This document shows positions 1-7,146 of a DNA stretch of 32,016 nucleotides, piece by piece. A program made the translations under genes and the position numbers. Positions within the stretch are counted from its first letter, which is position 1. The number at the start of each line of letters is the position of its first letter. Source of the stretch: Glaciecola sp. UBA983 (GTDB taxonomy: Bacteria > Pseudomonadota > Gammaproteobacteria > Enterobacterales > Alteromonadaceae). The notes under the pieces are model-generated. The model worked only from the letters and a program-made list of their open reading frames with translations. It had not been told where the DNA came from and ran no database searches. The DNA lies in NCBI GenBank assembly GCA_002292215.1, contig DBBN01000126.1, positions 6,011 to 38,026 of the forward strand, given 5' to 3'.

Positions 1-303
1 ATCACCACCAACTCAGAATATACATTAGACGACGCTTCAGTTGTCTATAGCGTTGAAGAGGCGTTAGCATTGTGCGCGCAAGAAGAGGAAGTCATGATCA
101 TTGGCGGCGGAAGTATTTATGCACTGCTAATCGATCATACCGATACCTTACATTTGACGTTTATTGATAAAGATGTAGCCGGAGACACTCAATTCCCAGA
201 TTGGAATGAGTATGGAAAATGGCAAGAAGTCAGTCGAGAAGCGCATCATGCAGATGATAAAAATCCTCATGACTATGAATTTGTCACATTACAACGGAAA
301 TAA
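1..303 (+). CDS. folA: Dihydrofolate reductase, C-terminal part (5' end outside window)
   Basis: The first 100 codons visible, open from base 1 in frame 1, end with the typical C-terminal half of a bacterial dihydrofolate reductase, which reduces dihydrofolate to tetrahydrofolate with NADPH in the cytoplasm. The diagnostic part is the MIIGGGSIY segment (NADPH-binding glycine run) followed by a beta-strand HLTFID and the late DTQFPDW stretch; the end YEFVTLQRK is the usual last strand. The substrate-binding Asp/Glu and the start are beyond the left edge. Two other folate genes, folB and folK, lie about 27 kb away in the window. The gene is convergent with the next one, and I see no clear intrinsic terminator in the 34-base gap. 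Identification is firm; only the partial nature limits it. Confidence 0.93.
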   Translation: MTTNSEYTLDDASVVYSVEEALALCAQEEEVMIIGGGSIYALLIDHTDTLHLTFIDKDVAGDTQFPDWNEYGKWQEVSREAHHADDKNPHDYEFVTLQRK

Positions 304-337
304 TGAGGCGATAAGTAATTTGTTCTGCGAGAGCGTT

Positions 338-853
338 TTATTTTATTTGGTCTTTTTTGTATAGGCTAAATGTATATACATAACCATATAATCCACTAAA
401 AAATATTGACGGAATGACCGTTAGCCATAGATTCGGCGTCGCGTTAACAAGGTTGACTCCAATGACGATTGTTCCTTGTAATGCCATCGGGACTAATGGA
501 GCAAAGAGTGCTCCGCTAAACCTATTCGCGTGTAAGTAGCCTGCCGAATTATCTAATAATTGATTAAAACTGCGTTTAAATTGTTTAGCATAAGGCGTGT
601 TGTGATAAGGCATGCACAGTAGTGGAGTGACGAATGCAAATGACACACACCGTTGCCCAAAACGTCGGTAACTCCATTCGGTCAGCACCGTAAAACCAAG
701 TGTGATTGCAGCACTGGTAGTGGCTTGCACTAGAGCGATTTGGTACAGAGCTGTGTTAGTGACAACCTGAGACAGATTGGCATAAAAAGCCCAAGCTCCG
801 TAAAAGCAAAACGCAATAAGCGCGGATAATAATAAGCGTAAATATGCAGGCAT
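338..853 (-). CDS. Small four-helix integral membrane protein, function unknown
   Basis: I do not recognise the family. The reading frame is open from a GTG at 898 that abuts the stop of the upstream permease gene, but I prefer the ATG at 853: an AAGGA lies 10 bases before it, and the protein then begins directly with MPAYLR and a hydrophobic helix. That gives 171 residues with about four hydrophobic segments (roughly residues 5-27, 40-65, 112-136 and 142-165) and a polar, basic loop between helices 2 and 3 containing YRRFGQR and QFKRSFNQ. It lies 45 bases downstream of the AEC-family permease on the same strand, so the two are probably co-transcribed and it may be an accessory protein, but nothing in the sequence shows that directly. 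Confidence 0.7.
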   Translation of the reverse strand: MPAYLRLLLSALIAFCFYGAWAFYANLSQVVTNTALYQIALVQATTSAAITLGFTVLTEWSYRRFGQRCVSFAFVTPLLCMPYHNTPYAKQFKRSFNQLLDNSAGYLHANRFSGALFAPLVPMALQGTIVIGVNLVNATPNLWLTVIPSIFFSGLYGYVYTFSLYKKDQIK

Positions 854-898
854 TATGCTGTTTTCCTTAACATTGAGTAGGTTAGGGTCTATGACCAC

Positions 899-1861
899 TT
901 AGGGTATCGGTAAACTCGCTGGTGCAATGATGCCATATTGAATCAAGATCACCATAGCAAGCATCATTATAGGGATGGCTACCACAGTCGTAGAAACAAC
1001 AATGTTGGCGGCTAAGACGGGATTAGAGTTGGTTTTTTTTGCCATAATGTAACTCGCTGCTGCAGTAGGAGAAGCACTCATCAAAAATACAATGCCCATT
1101 TGTACACTATCCAGCTGTAAATAATAACCGATAGATAAAATCACAGCAGGGTAAAGCATGCATTTACCCACATTCGCAATTATCATGGAACCGATGGCTT
1201 TACGCATCGCAAAAAATTGTAACGAGGCCCCAGTACATAATAATGCCAATGGTAGCGTTAATTGTGCGAAATATGCCAAACTGACTTCTGCGATCCTTGG
1301 CAACCTGAGATGAAAATACGAAGCTAATAACGCCAATACAATACTGATAATGATTGGATTTTTGAGTAATGCTAAGATGTTATCTTTGATGGAATGGTGT
1401 TTGTCTGAATAAAAATTTAACAATATCACAGCCAATAAATTATATACCAATGTGGTACAGGCCATGAAAACGGAGGCGGTCGCAAAAAAATCAGGGTAGG
1501 CGTTAGCACTTAATGCTAATCCAACAATGCCGATGTTGGAGCGATAAGCACCTTGAATGATGACGCCGCGGTCGGTCCGTTCAGGGATCATGATATGCAC
1601 TAAACCCATCGCTATGATAACAAATACCAAGGTTCCAACGACACTCGCCATGATCAAATCGGGATTCGCAGCCGTGGCAAAGTCAGCAGTGTAGATAGCG
1701 TTAAATAGTAGTGCAGGGAGTGAGACGTTGTAGATTAGCTTGGAGCCACCTTCGACAAAGGCGTCATTCATTAGCCCTACGCGTTTAAATAGCACTCCAG
1801 CAATGATTAAACACATAACAGGGGCGACAACAATTAAAGCTGTCATTAAAGCCGATGACAT
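899..1861 (-). CDS. AEC-family (auxin efflux carrier type) membrane transporter
   Basis: A 320-residue membrane protein with about ten hydrophobic segments in two halves, as in the AEC (auxin efflux carrier, bile/arsenite/riboflavin transporter fold) family that exports or imports small carboxylates such as malate in bacteria. Family features are the N-terminal VAPVMCLIIAGVLFKRVGLM, the YNVSLPALLFNAIY segment containing the helix-breaking N-x-x-x-P, the RSNIGIVGLAL stretch and, in the second half, LPLALLCTGASL and SASPTAAASYIMA. The frame is open to 1933, but the start at 1861 has an AAGGA nine bases upstream and begins right at the first helix. Substrate cannot be told. It is divergent from the HD-domain gene, with a large palindrome between them. 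Confidence 0.85.
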   Translation of the reverse strand: MSSALMTALIVVAPVMCLIIAGVLFKRVGLMNDAFVEGGSKLIYNVSLPALLFNAIYTADFATAANPDLIMASVVGTLVFVIIAMGLVHIMIPERTDRGVIIQGAYRSNIGIVGLALSANAYPDFFATASVFMACTTLVYNLLAVILLNFYSDKHHSIKDNILALLKNPIIISIVLALLASYFHLRLPRIAEVSLAYFAQLTLPLALLCTGASLQFFAMRKAIGSMIIANVGKCMLYPAVILSIGYYLQLDSVQMGIVFLMSASPTAAASYIMAKKTNSNPVLAANIVVSTTVVAIPIMMLAMVILIQYGIIAPASLPIP

Positions 1862-1941
1862 GCTTGTCATTCCTTCATTTAGCATAGTTAGGTTGTGCTG
1901 ATTATACGCTTTATTGGTGTAACGTTCACACAAAATAAAAC

Positions 1942-1999
1942 CCCTAGGATTTTCATGACCTCTTAAGAGGCCTTTTAAGAGGTCTCGAAAATCCTAGGG
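1942..1999. repeat. 58-bp near-perfect palindrome
   Basis: Bases 1942-1970 and 1971-1999 are reverse complements except at three pairs (1955/1986, 1956/1985 and 1967/1974). The outer 13 bp of each arm (CCCTAGGATTTTC and its complement) match perfectly. The centre consists of two adjacent 12-mers, CCTCTTAAGAGG (1959-1970, itself a perfect palindrome) and CCTTTTAAGAGG (1971-1982). There is no spacer, so it would extrude as a cruciform or fold as an unusually long hairpin. It sits between divergent genes, 80 bases upstream of one start and 110 upstream of the other, so it is not placed as a normal terminator. Function unknown. Confidence 0.9.
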
Positions 2000-2109
2000 A
2001 ATTTAAACCAAGGTATAAACAGAACTAATTTTTACAAATTAATAACAATGCTTAGACAGCTTACAGCTTAGTTTGATACATTCAACTTACTGTAATAGGA
2101 GCAACAATA

Positions 2110-2670
2110 ATGAGCGAACAAGCACACTTTACCCGGATGCAAGATGGTACTTTAGAAGAATGGCAAATTATAGGTGCTGCGCACTATGAGCATTTTAAAC
2201 ATACCGCGGATACCTACATTGATTTGCTAAAAAGCCTAGAGCAACATACCTTGGGTTTTGCTTGTGATCAGTTGCAACATGCGTTGATGGCAGGTACGTT
2301 GGCGCGCCGTGCAGGTGCAAGTAATGAACATATTGTTATCGCCTTATGTCATGATATTGGCAAATCTATTAATGTGCCTAATCACGGTGCAATTGCAGCA
2401 GAAATGATGAAACCCTATATTAGTGAAGATAGTTACCATGTGATTTATAATCATCAAGCATTTCAAGGTGAGTACTATTATCAATACCTTGGGGCTCCGA
2501 CCGACCTAAGATTGCAGTGGAAGGATGAAAGTTGGTATCCACTCGCATGCAAATTAGTCGATGAGTGGGACGCACCGGCCTTTGATCCTGATTTTGAGGT
2601 TGATAGCTTAGAGAGCTTTATTCCGTTAATGCGTGAGGTTTTTCATGATAAACCGATGGCGTTAGGTTAA
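2110..2670 (+). CDS. HD-domain protein resembling the PhnZ/TmpB diiron oxygenase family
   Basis: A 186-residue cytoplasmic protein with the metal ligands of an HD domain: H57 (in DQLQHALMAG), H81-D82 (ALCHDIGK), H92 (NHG), H115 (NHQAFQ) and D154 (EWDAPAF). The length and the order of motifs, QLxH, ALxHDIG, a third and fourth His, then a C-terminal WD, match the mixed-valence diiron HD oxygenases PhnZ and TmpB, which cleave hydroxy-phosphonates, rather than ordinary HD phosphohydrolases. As I recall PhnZ, the segment just before QLEH carries a gating Tyr and a substrate-binding Glu; here the aligned positions are Thr47 and Phe50, so the substrate is probably different. No other phosphonate gene is nearby. 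Start is supported by AGGAG eight bases upstream. A general HD hydrolase remains possible. Confidence 0.78.
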   Translation: MSEQAHFTRMQDGTLEEWQIIGAAHYEHFKHTADTYIDLLKSLEQHTLGFACDQLQHALMAGTLARRAGASNEHIVIALCHDIGKSINVPNHGAIAAEMMKPYISEDSYHVIYNHQAFQGEYYYQYLGAPTDLRLQWKDESWYPLACKLVDEWDAPAFDPDFEVDSLESFIPLMREVFHDKPMALG

Positions 2671-2743
2671 CGTATAATTAACGGAAATCTCCGCTGAAAT
2701 ATGCTACTCTGCACCCGAATTTTTTATGGGTGATAGATTAATT

Positions 2744-4318
2744 ATGTTTAAATTTGATTTTGCTGGTGCATTTTCTAATAACAACGTTAAAAACGACGTG
2801 TTATCAGGGATCACCGTGGCATTGGCACTAGTGCCAGAAGCCGTCGCGTTTGCCTTTGTGGCCGGCGTTGAACCAATGGTTGGCTTATATGCTGCCTTTA
2901 TGATGGGATTGATTACCTCTGCAATCGGTGGTCGTCCGGGTATGATTTCTGGCGCGACTGGTGCGATGGCAGTTGTGATGGTCGCTTTAGTGGCGCAACA
3001 TGGCTTACAATATTTGTTTGCAGCCGTAATAGTGGCTGGGGTATTGCAAATTTTAGCTGGCGTCTTCCGCTTAGGTAAGTTTATTCGCTTAGTGCCTTAT
3101 CCGGTGATGTTAGGGTTTGTGAATGGCTTAGCGATTGTGATTTTCTTAGCGCAATTAGGGCAATTTAAAATCTTCGATGCTAACGGCATACAATCATGGA
3201 TGACCGGCGAGATGCTCTACATCATGTTGGGTCTGACTGCATTGACGATGGCGATCATTGTGTTGTTGCCTAAAATCACAACGGCGATCCCTTCTTCATT
3301 AGCTGCGATTATTACTGTCACCTTGATTGTCCACGGCCTCGACGTAGAAGCCCGTACCGTTATCGATTTTGTGCGTGATATGTTGCCAGAGGCAGATAAA
3401 GCCACAGCAACACTTGCCGGTGAATTACCGAGCTTTGCTATTCCAATGGTTCCTTTCACCCTCGAAACCTTATATATCGTATTACCAACAGCTATTATTT
3501 TGTCCCTAGTTGGCTTGATTGAATCATTGCTGACGTTGACGTTAATTGATGAAATGACCAGTACACGCGGTCGTGGTAACAAAGAATGTATCGGTCAAGG
3601 CGTTGCCAATACCGTGAACGGTTTCTTTGGTGGTATGGGTGGTTGTGCGATGATCGGTCAGTCAATGATTAATATCAACTCAGGTGGTCGTGGCCGTTTA
3701 TCAGGGATTACCGCAGCGTTAGTCTTACTTGGTTTTATCTTGTTTGCGTCACAATTAATTGAAATGATCCCATTAGCAGCCCTAGTTGGTGTTATGTTTA
3801 TGGTTGTTATTGGTACATTTGAATGGGCGTCGTTTAAGATCATCCGAGGTGTCAATAAAGAAGATGCGTTTGTCTTGTTCTTAGTGACATTTGTGACGGT
3901 GATTGCTGATCTAGCAATTGCGGTTGTTGTCGGTGTGATTGTATCTGCATTGGTGTTTGCTTGGAAACATGCGATACACATTTCTGCCAAAACACATACA
4001 GATAAAGATAACTGGAAAGTCTATGAGTTAGACGGTCCGTTATTCTTTGGTTCAGTATCGTACTTTAAAGAAATTTTTGATCCTGAAGCAGATCCTACTG
4101 ATGTTGTCATTGATTTTAATGAGTCACGGATCTGGGATTCATCAGGTATTGATGCGTTAGATACGTTGGCCGATAAGTATGAAGCGGCAGGCAAGAAACT
4201 GCATATTCGTCATATTTCACCAGAGTGCCGCACGTTATTGCGCAAAGCATCGCGCTTTGTTGAAATCAATGTAAATGAAGATCCACGTTACTATGTTGCG
4301 AGTGATGAATTGGGTTAA
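2744..4318 (+). CDS. SulP-family anion transporter with C-terminal STAS domain
   Basis: A SulP (SLC26-type) inner-membrane anion permease of 524 residues. The N-terminal hydrophobic domain starts with [21 protein letters not shown], the signature region of the family, followed by [33 protein letters not shown], which forms the anion-binding helices. After about residue 420 comes a cytoplasmic STAS domain with [19 protein letters not shown], where the DSS loop is characteristic. Substrate may be sulfate, bicarbonate (BicA-like) or another anion; the sequence does not settle it. The frame also has an ATG at 2726 with no ribosome site; I chose 2744 because GGTGA lies ten bases before it and the family usually begins close to the FDF motif. 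It follows the HD gene by 73 bases and ends at a strong bidirectional terminator. Confidence 0.9.
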   Translation: MFKFDFAGAFSNNNVKNDVLSGITVALALVPEAVAFAFVAGVEPMVGLYAAFMMGLITSAIGGRPGMISGATGAMAVVMVALVAQHGLQYLFAAVIVAGVLQILAGVFRLGKFIRLVPYPVMLGFVNGLAIVIFLAQLGQFKIFDANGIQSWMTGEMLYIMLGLTALTMAIIVLLPKITTAIPSSLAAIITVTLIVHGLDVEARTVIDFVRDMLPEADKATATLAGELPSFAIPMVPFTLETLYIVLPTAIILSLVGLIESLLTLTLIDEMTSTRGRGNKECIGQGVANTVNGFFGGMGGCAMIGQSMININSGGRGRLSGITAALVLLGFILFASQLIEMIPLAALVGVMFMVVIGTFEWASFKIIRGVNKEDAFVLFLVTFVTVIADLAIAVVVGVIVSALVFAWKHAIHISAKTHTDKDNWKVYELDGPLFFGSVSYFKEIFDPEADPTDVVIDFNESRIWDSSGIDALDTLADKYEAAGKKLHIRHISPECRTLLRKASRFVEINVNEDPRYYVASDELG

Positions 4319-4365
4319 ACCTATAGAATTTATGGTATAGACAGTATTATTGCGGTAATTAATAT

Positions 4366-4396
4366 AAGGCTACTCAGCTAATTGAGTAGCCTTTTT
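4366..4396. terminator. Bidirectional intrinsic terminator
   Basis: Perfect 11-bp stem (4366-4376 with 4383-4393), a six-base loop, GC-rich centre and a run of T on the plus side (and complementary A run upstream). It lies between the convergent SulP transporter and HAAS membrane-protein genes and can serve both. Confidence 0.9.
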
Positions 4397-4415
4397 ACTA
4401 TGTATATTAAGATTC

Positions 4416-5348
4416 TTACAACTTGCGCCACTTGCGAACTTCTGAAGTGGTGATGAGCACAAATATTCCTGCGCCAACTAACCAGCCGTGAGTAAATATT
4501 TGCTCAATAATTGGAGTGAGTTTGGTTGCTACTGGATTGTTCACGACGAATAAAGGCGGTAAAGACCAAAGCGTCAACATCACACCAATGTATATCAAAT
4601 ATTCTGCGATATACGCCCCCATTGACCATCGAGTCCAATAGGTTTGAGTGAGTCTGTATATTGCAGCGATGAGCGAGCCTGCCATCACAATCGTTAGTAT
4701 GATCCGCCAGTGCTCCATATTCGGCGCAATACCAAGTATTAGACTGTTATAGGCTTCTTCGTTGAGCCACAATGGTGTCCAAAGCAATAACAAGCCAAAG
4801 ACACTGGTCATGATATCTGATATACCATCAGAGGTTGATATACGCTGCGCATTGGCTGGCGGGAGAGTCTCCGGACTCCATGATGGATATCGCCACTGTG
4901 CCAAATATCCACTTTTACCTAATAAGTAGAACGTTGCTGTGATGATAATCAACATGCCACCGATGTTATCCCAAACACTACTTAACACGACGAGCAAAAA
5001 CGCAATGGCATTCACGCTTTGGGCATTAATTAAATAACTTCCTGCGGTCACAACCGCATAAACGAATAATACCAATAGCCCTTTTAACACGATGGTTTTG
5101 TATAAGCCCATATCCTCACTCGCCACTAAAGGATATTGTGGCGCATAAGATTGAGCTATGCGTTGTGGGTGGTCTTGGCGTTGCAAGAATGTTGTCAGTG
5201 CCACGGTATCAGTCTGATTGGATGCATTGATCCCAAGAGACTCTAATTCGTCTAAAAGATTAGCACGCAGTTCGCGCATAATATCTTGTTTTTGTTCAGC
5301 GGGTAAATAATGTGCCACTGCTTGAACATAACGATCTAATAGTTCCAT
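4416..5348 (-). CDS. HAAS-type membrane protein paired with a PadR regulator
   Basis: A 310-residue protein. The first 75 residues are a soluble helical domain, MELLDRYVQAVAHYLP...DIMRELRANLLDELE, of the HAAS (DUF1700-like) type, found in proteins encoded next to PadR regulators. Six or so hydrophobic segments follow, from about residue 90 to the end, which is very basic (EVRKWRKL). The start at 5348 has AGAGGA nine bases upstream and lies five bases after the padR stop, so the pair is translated from one message. The family is thought to act with its PadR partner as a membrane-linked sensor or anti-regulator; the signal is not known and this part is inference. No DUF4097-type adhesin or ABC transporter gene follows, which often accompanies such pairs. 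Confidence 0.75.
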   Translation of the reverse strand: MELLDRYVQAVAHYLPAEQKQDIMRELRANLLDELESLGINASNQTDTVALTTFLQRQDHPQRIAQSYAPQYPLVASEDMGLYKTIVLKGLLVLFVYAVVTAGSYLINAQSVNAIAFLLVVLSSVWDNIGGMLIIITATFYLLGKSGYLAQWRYPSWSPETLPPANAQRISTSDGISDIMTSVFGLLLLWTPLWLNEEAYNSLILGIAPNMEHWRIILTIVMAGSLIAAIYRLTQTYWTRWSMGAYIAEYLIYIGVMLTLWSLPPLFVVNNPVATKLTPIIEQIFTHGWLVGAGIFVLITTSEVRKWRKL

Positions 5349-5353
5349 TTTGC

Positions 5354-5689
5354 TTATTCCTCTGTTCCTAAAATTTGTTCCAAACAACGATTTAAATCTT
5401 GCCAATCGGTTGTTAGTTGAGTGAGTGTGTCACTGCCCATTTGTGATAGCTGGTAATAACGACGATCTCTACCATCAGTTTTTTGCCATTCACTATCTAA
5501 TAATCCTTGCTCTGCTAATCGACGGATCAATGGATACAGCGTTCCTTCATCAATATCGATACCGGCATCATTGATATGTTGCCGTAAAGAGTAACCATAT
5601 TGCGGTGTTTTACATGCACCTAATACAGCCAGAACGAGTACGCCCCTGCGCAGTTCTAAACGAAGTTTATGTTGGCGTTCTTCAGTCAT
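5354..5689 (-). CDS. PadR-family transcriptional regulator
   Basis: A 111-residue winged-helix protein. ELRRGVLVLAVLGACKTPQYGYSLRQHIND...IDEGTLYPLIRRLAEQGLLDSEWQ is the classic PadR DNA-binding domain, with the GTLYP recognition helix motif, the wing R-D-R-R-Y-Y-Q-L, and a short C-terminal dimer helix (LTTDWQDLNRCLEQIL). The frame is open to 5779, but the ATG at 5689 has AAGGG six bases upstream and gives a family-sized protein. It probably represses its own operon with the HAAS membrane protein: a palindrome with ATGT/ACAT arms, the kind PadR proteins bind, lies 29-59 bases upstream of the start. Confidence 0.9.
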   Translation of the reverse strand: MTEERQHKLRLELRRGVLVLAVLGACKTPQYGYSLRQHINDAGIDIDEGTLYPLIRRLAEQGLLDSEWQKTDGRDRRYYQLSQMGSDTLTQLTTDWQDLNRCLEQILGTEE

Positions 5690-5717
5690 GTTGACCCTTA
5701 AAGTGAAGCTTAAATTT

Positions 5718-5748
5718 ACTATGTGATACATACTGTATGTCACATAGT
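5718..5748. promoter_or_regulatory. Candidate PadR operator (inverted repeat)
   Basis: Arms ACTATGTGA (5718-5726) and TCACATAGT (5740-5748) are perfect reverse complements of nine bases separated by 13 bases; alternate positions in the spacer also pair. The ATGT...ACAT form matches known PadR-type operators and the site lies just upstream of padR. Confidence 0.55.
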
Positions 5749-5849
5749 GTGGTGCACAATTAGATACTAGGTGATGCACAGTAATATGTCAAAATTTTAA
5801 ATTTTTATTAAATAAATAGGATGTTAGAAATTGGCTATACAAAGCATGC

Positions 5850-5937
5850 ATAGTAACCACACAAAAAACAGTTGGTTTTGTTCGCTTCGCTCTCTACTAT
5901 AAGCAACCATCATTTGCATCTTAATGGGGCGTTAGCT
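5850..5937 (+). repeat. attC-like site upstream of the toxin-antitoxin pair
   Basis: The right end carries TTAATGGGGC followed by GTTAGCT (5931-5937), the form of the L' and R' boxes that close an integron attC site (GTTRRRY-like). The left part contains AACAGTTGGT (5867-5876), which recurs at 6575-6584 after the toxin gene in the corresponding left arm of a second site. The left-most box is degenerate, so the 5' boundary is uncertain. No integrase is seen in the window. Confidence 0.45.
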
Positions 5938-5996
5938 GTATTTCCCAAGTTGGTCACTAGGTGCTACTATAGTGATACATTTGTTTGGGGATTATT

Positions 5997-6254
5997 ATGA
6001 GAGTAGAACTAGTAACAACATTGAAGCGTCAAGCAACGAAGATATTATCTGAACTTCATTCTACTAAAGAACCTGTGTTAATAACTGAACATGGACAACC
6101 ATCTGCATACTTAGTAGATGTTGATGACTATGAATTTATGCAAAAACGCATGCAAATTCTTGAGGCTCTTGCAAAAGGAGAGCAGGCGATAAGTCGTGGC
6201 GAAACAATGTCTAATATTGAAGCTAAAGAGAAAATGAATAAATGGCTGAAATAA
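5997..6254 (+). CDS. Phd/YefM-family antitoxin
   Basis: An 85-residue type II antitoxin. The N-terminal part (MRVELVTTLKRQATKILSEL, then EPVLITEHGQPSAYLVDVDDYE) is the Phd/YefM fold, which binds operator DNA as a dimer; the C-terminal third (KEKMNKWLK end, acidic and helical) would wrap the toxin. The start at 5997 has GGGGA a few bases upstream; a TTG four codons earlier is less likely. The gene overlaps the toxin by 13 bases. The upstream piece TAGTGATACATTTG and nearby repeats could serve as operator, but I cannot assign it. It lies in a short island bounded by attC-like sequences, a common setting for such modules in chromosomal integrons. Confidence 0.9.
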   Translation: MRVELVTTLKRQATKILSELHSTKEPVLITEHGQPSAYLVDVDDYEFMQKRMQILEALAKGEQAISRGETMSNIEAKEKMNKWLK

Positions 6255-6541
6255 TTTGGACTAATCCAGCTTTAGATGATATTAACGATATTGCTGAATA
6301 TATTGCATTAAGTAATTTACTGTCAGCGAAAAAATTGGTTTCCAAAATATTTGATAAAGTTGAACGTCTTGAAATGTTGCCTGAATCAGGGAAAAAGCCA
6401 ATTGAGTTAACTAGTCTAAATTACCGTGAAGTCATCGTGAACCCTTGTCGTATATTTTACAAAATAGATAACGATAAAGTTTATATTTTACACGTTATGA
6501 GACAAGAACGAGACTTAAGAAAGTTTTTGTTGTTAACGTAA
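6242..6541 (+). CDS. RelE/ParE-superfamily toxin
   Basis: A 99-residue basic protein of the RelE/ParE fold: MAEIIWTNPALDDINDIAEYIA begins with the strand and helix pair of ParE-like toxins, SAKKLVSKIFDKVERLEMLPESGKKP is the family's second helix and loop, and YREVIVNPCRIFYKIDNDKVYILHVMRQERD is the C-terminal beta-sheet with the usual R-x-x-Y-x-I. ParE members poison gyrase and RelE members cut mRNA on the ribosome; the sequence resembles the ParE side more but does not settle it. The ATG lies inside the end of the antitoxin gene (13-base overlap), so expression is coupled. Confidence 0.9.
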   Translation: MAEIIWTNPALDDINDIAEYIALSNLLSAKKLVSKIFDKVERLEMLPESGKKPIELTSLNYREVIVNPCRIFYKIDNDKVYILHVMRQERDLRKFLLLT

Positions 6542-6546
6542 CATAC

Positions 6547-6590
6547 AGCTAGCAAGTTGCTTAAACGGAAAATTAACAGTTGGTACAAAA
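6547..6590 (+). repeat. Left half of an attC-like site, 3' half missing
   Basis: Starting six bases after the toxin stop, AGCTAGC (6547-6553) is the reverse complement, with one mismatch, of the GTTAGCT box that precedes the antitoxin. A six-base spacer and CTTAAACGG follow, in the position of an L'' box whose TTAA pairs with TTAA of the upstream site, then AACAGTTGGT shared with the upstream site. I see no right half; the sequence passes directly into a remnant reading frame. Confidence 0.4.
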
Positions 6591-6695
6591 ACCTCCTACC
6601 TAGCTCCTACTAGATTTGGAAACGCAGGTGATTTGATTCGAGCTGATTATCTGATTCAAGGCGATGGATTTAGTATTTTAGACGCACTAAAATAG
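6591..6695 (+). pseudogene. Possible 3' remnant of an unknown gene
   Basis: From about 6591 a frame without start codon reads through TSYLAPTRFGNAGDL and ADYLIQGDGFSILDALK to a TAG at 6693-6695. The amino-acid mix is protein-like, but there is no start, no ribosome site, and the frame is joined at its left to the truncated attC-like sequence. I do not recognise the protein. It could be the tail of a gene destroyed when the cassette inserted, or chance. Confidence 0.25.
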
Positions 6696-6722
6696 TACTC
6701 GAGAATATTGAAAATATGACCT

Positions 6723-7127
6723 CTATTGATGTGTCAAAGCCAAACGTTCTAACACAGACATAGCAGCCTGTTTATCAGACCAATCTACAAATATATGATC
6801 ATGGTAATACGCCGCCACGACATTAGCACTGATATCAGCGTCGCCTAAAGCAGTCGCGAATGCAGCGGTCAAACCCACTGCCTCAAGTGATGAATGCACG
6901 GTAAGCGTAATGCAAGCAAATGGGCCCATACATTCAATATTGTTATCGACAAGCTCATCAATGGTCGCAATAACGGTAAAGCCCTCATCCTCAACAAATA
7001 GACACTTAGGCACGACAGATAACGCGTTAAAGCTGGCTTTATCCATAGTTGCAAAGCCATACATCTGGTTGTCACAACTAGGTGACATACTGGCGAGTAA
7101 TTTGTTTAGGTTAGTTTCACCGCTCAT
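6723..7127 (-). CDS. ACT-domain protein (COG3602-type)
   Basis: A 134-residue protein of the small ACT-domain family grouped as COG3602. The pattern is an N-terminal MSGETNLNKLLASMSP, then a first ACT-like unit with FATMDKASFNAL...CLFVEDEGFTVIA, and a second with CITLTVHSSLEAVGLTAAFATALGDADISANVVAAYYHDHIFVDW, whose last strand is the family hallmark. ACT domains bind small ligands, often amino acids, but no ligand or partner is established for this family. It starts 19 bases after the dsbA stop and may be read from the dsbA promoter. Start is the first ATG of the frame. Confidence 0.85.
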   Translation of the reverse strand: MSGETNLNKLLASMSPSCDNQMYGFATMDKASFNALSVVPKCLFVEDEGFTVIATIDELVDNNIECMGPFACITLTVHSSLEAVGLTAAFATALGDADISANVVAAYYHDHIFVDWSDKQAAMSVLERLALTHQ

Positions 7128-7146
7128 ATTGCTAATAACCTTTTAC

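Noticed and set aside
3217..3990. Two long frames on the minus strand inside the SulP gene.
   Set aside because: They are shadows of the SulP coding sequence: no ribosome sites, low-complexity Ile/Thr/Asn composition and a strong gene on the other strand.
6242..6541. The toxin as part of a larger undescribed defence island.
   Set aside because: Only two genes are present, both of a well-known toxin-antitoxin family, with core genes on each side; no further defence-like gene is seen.
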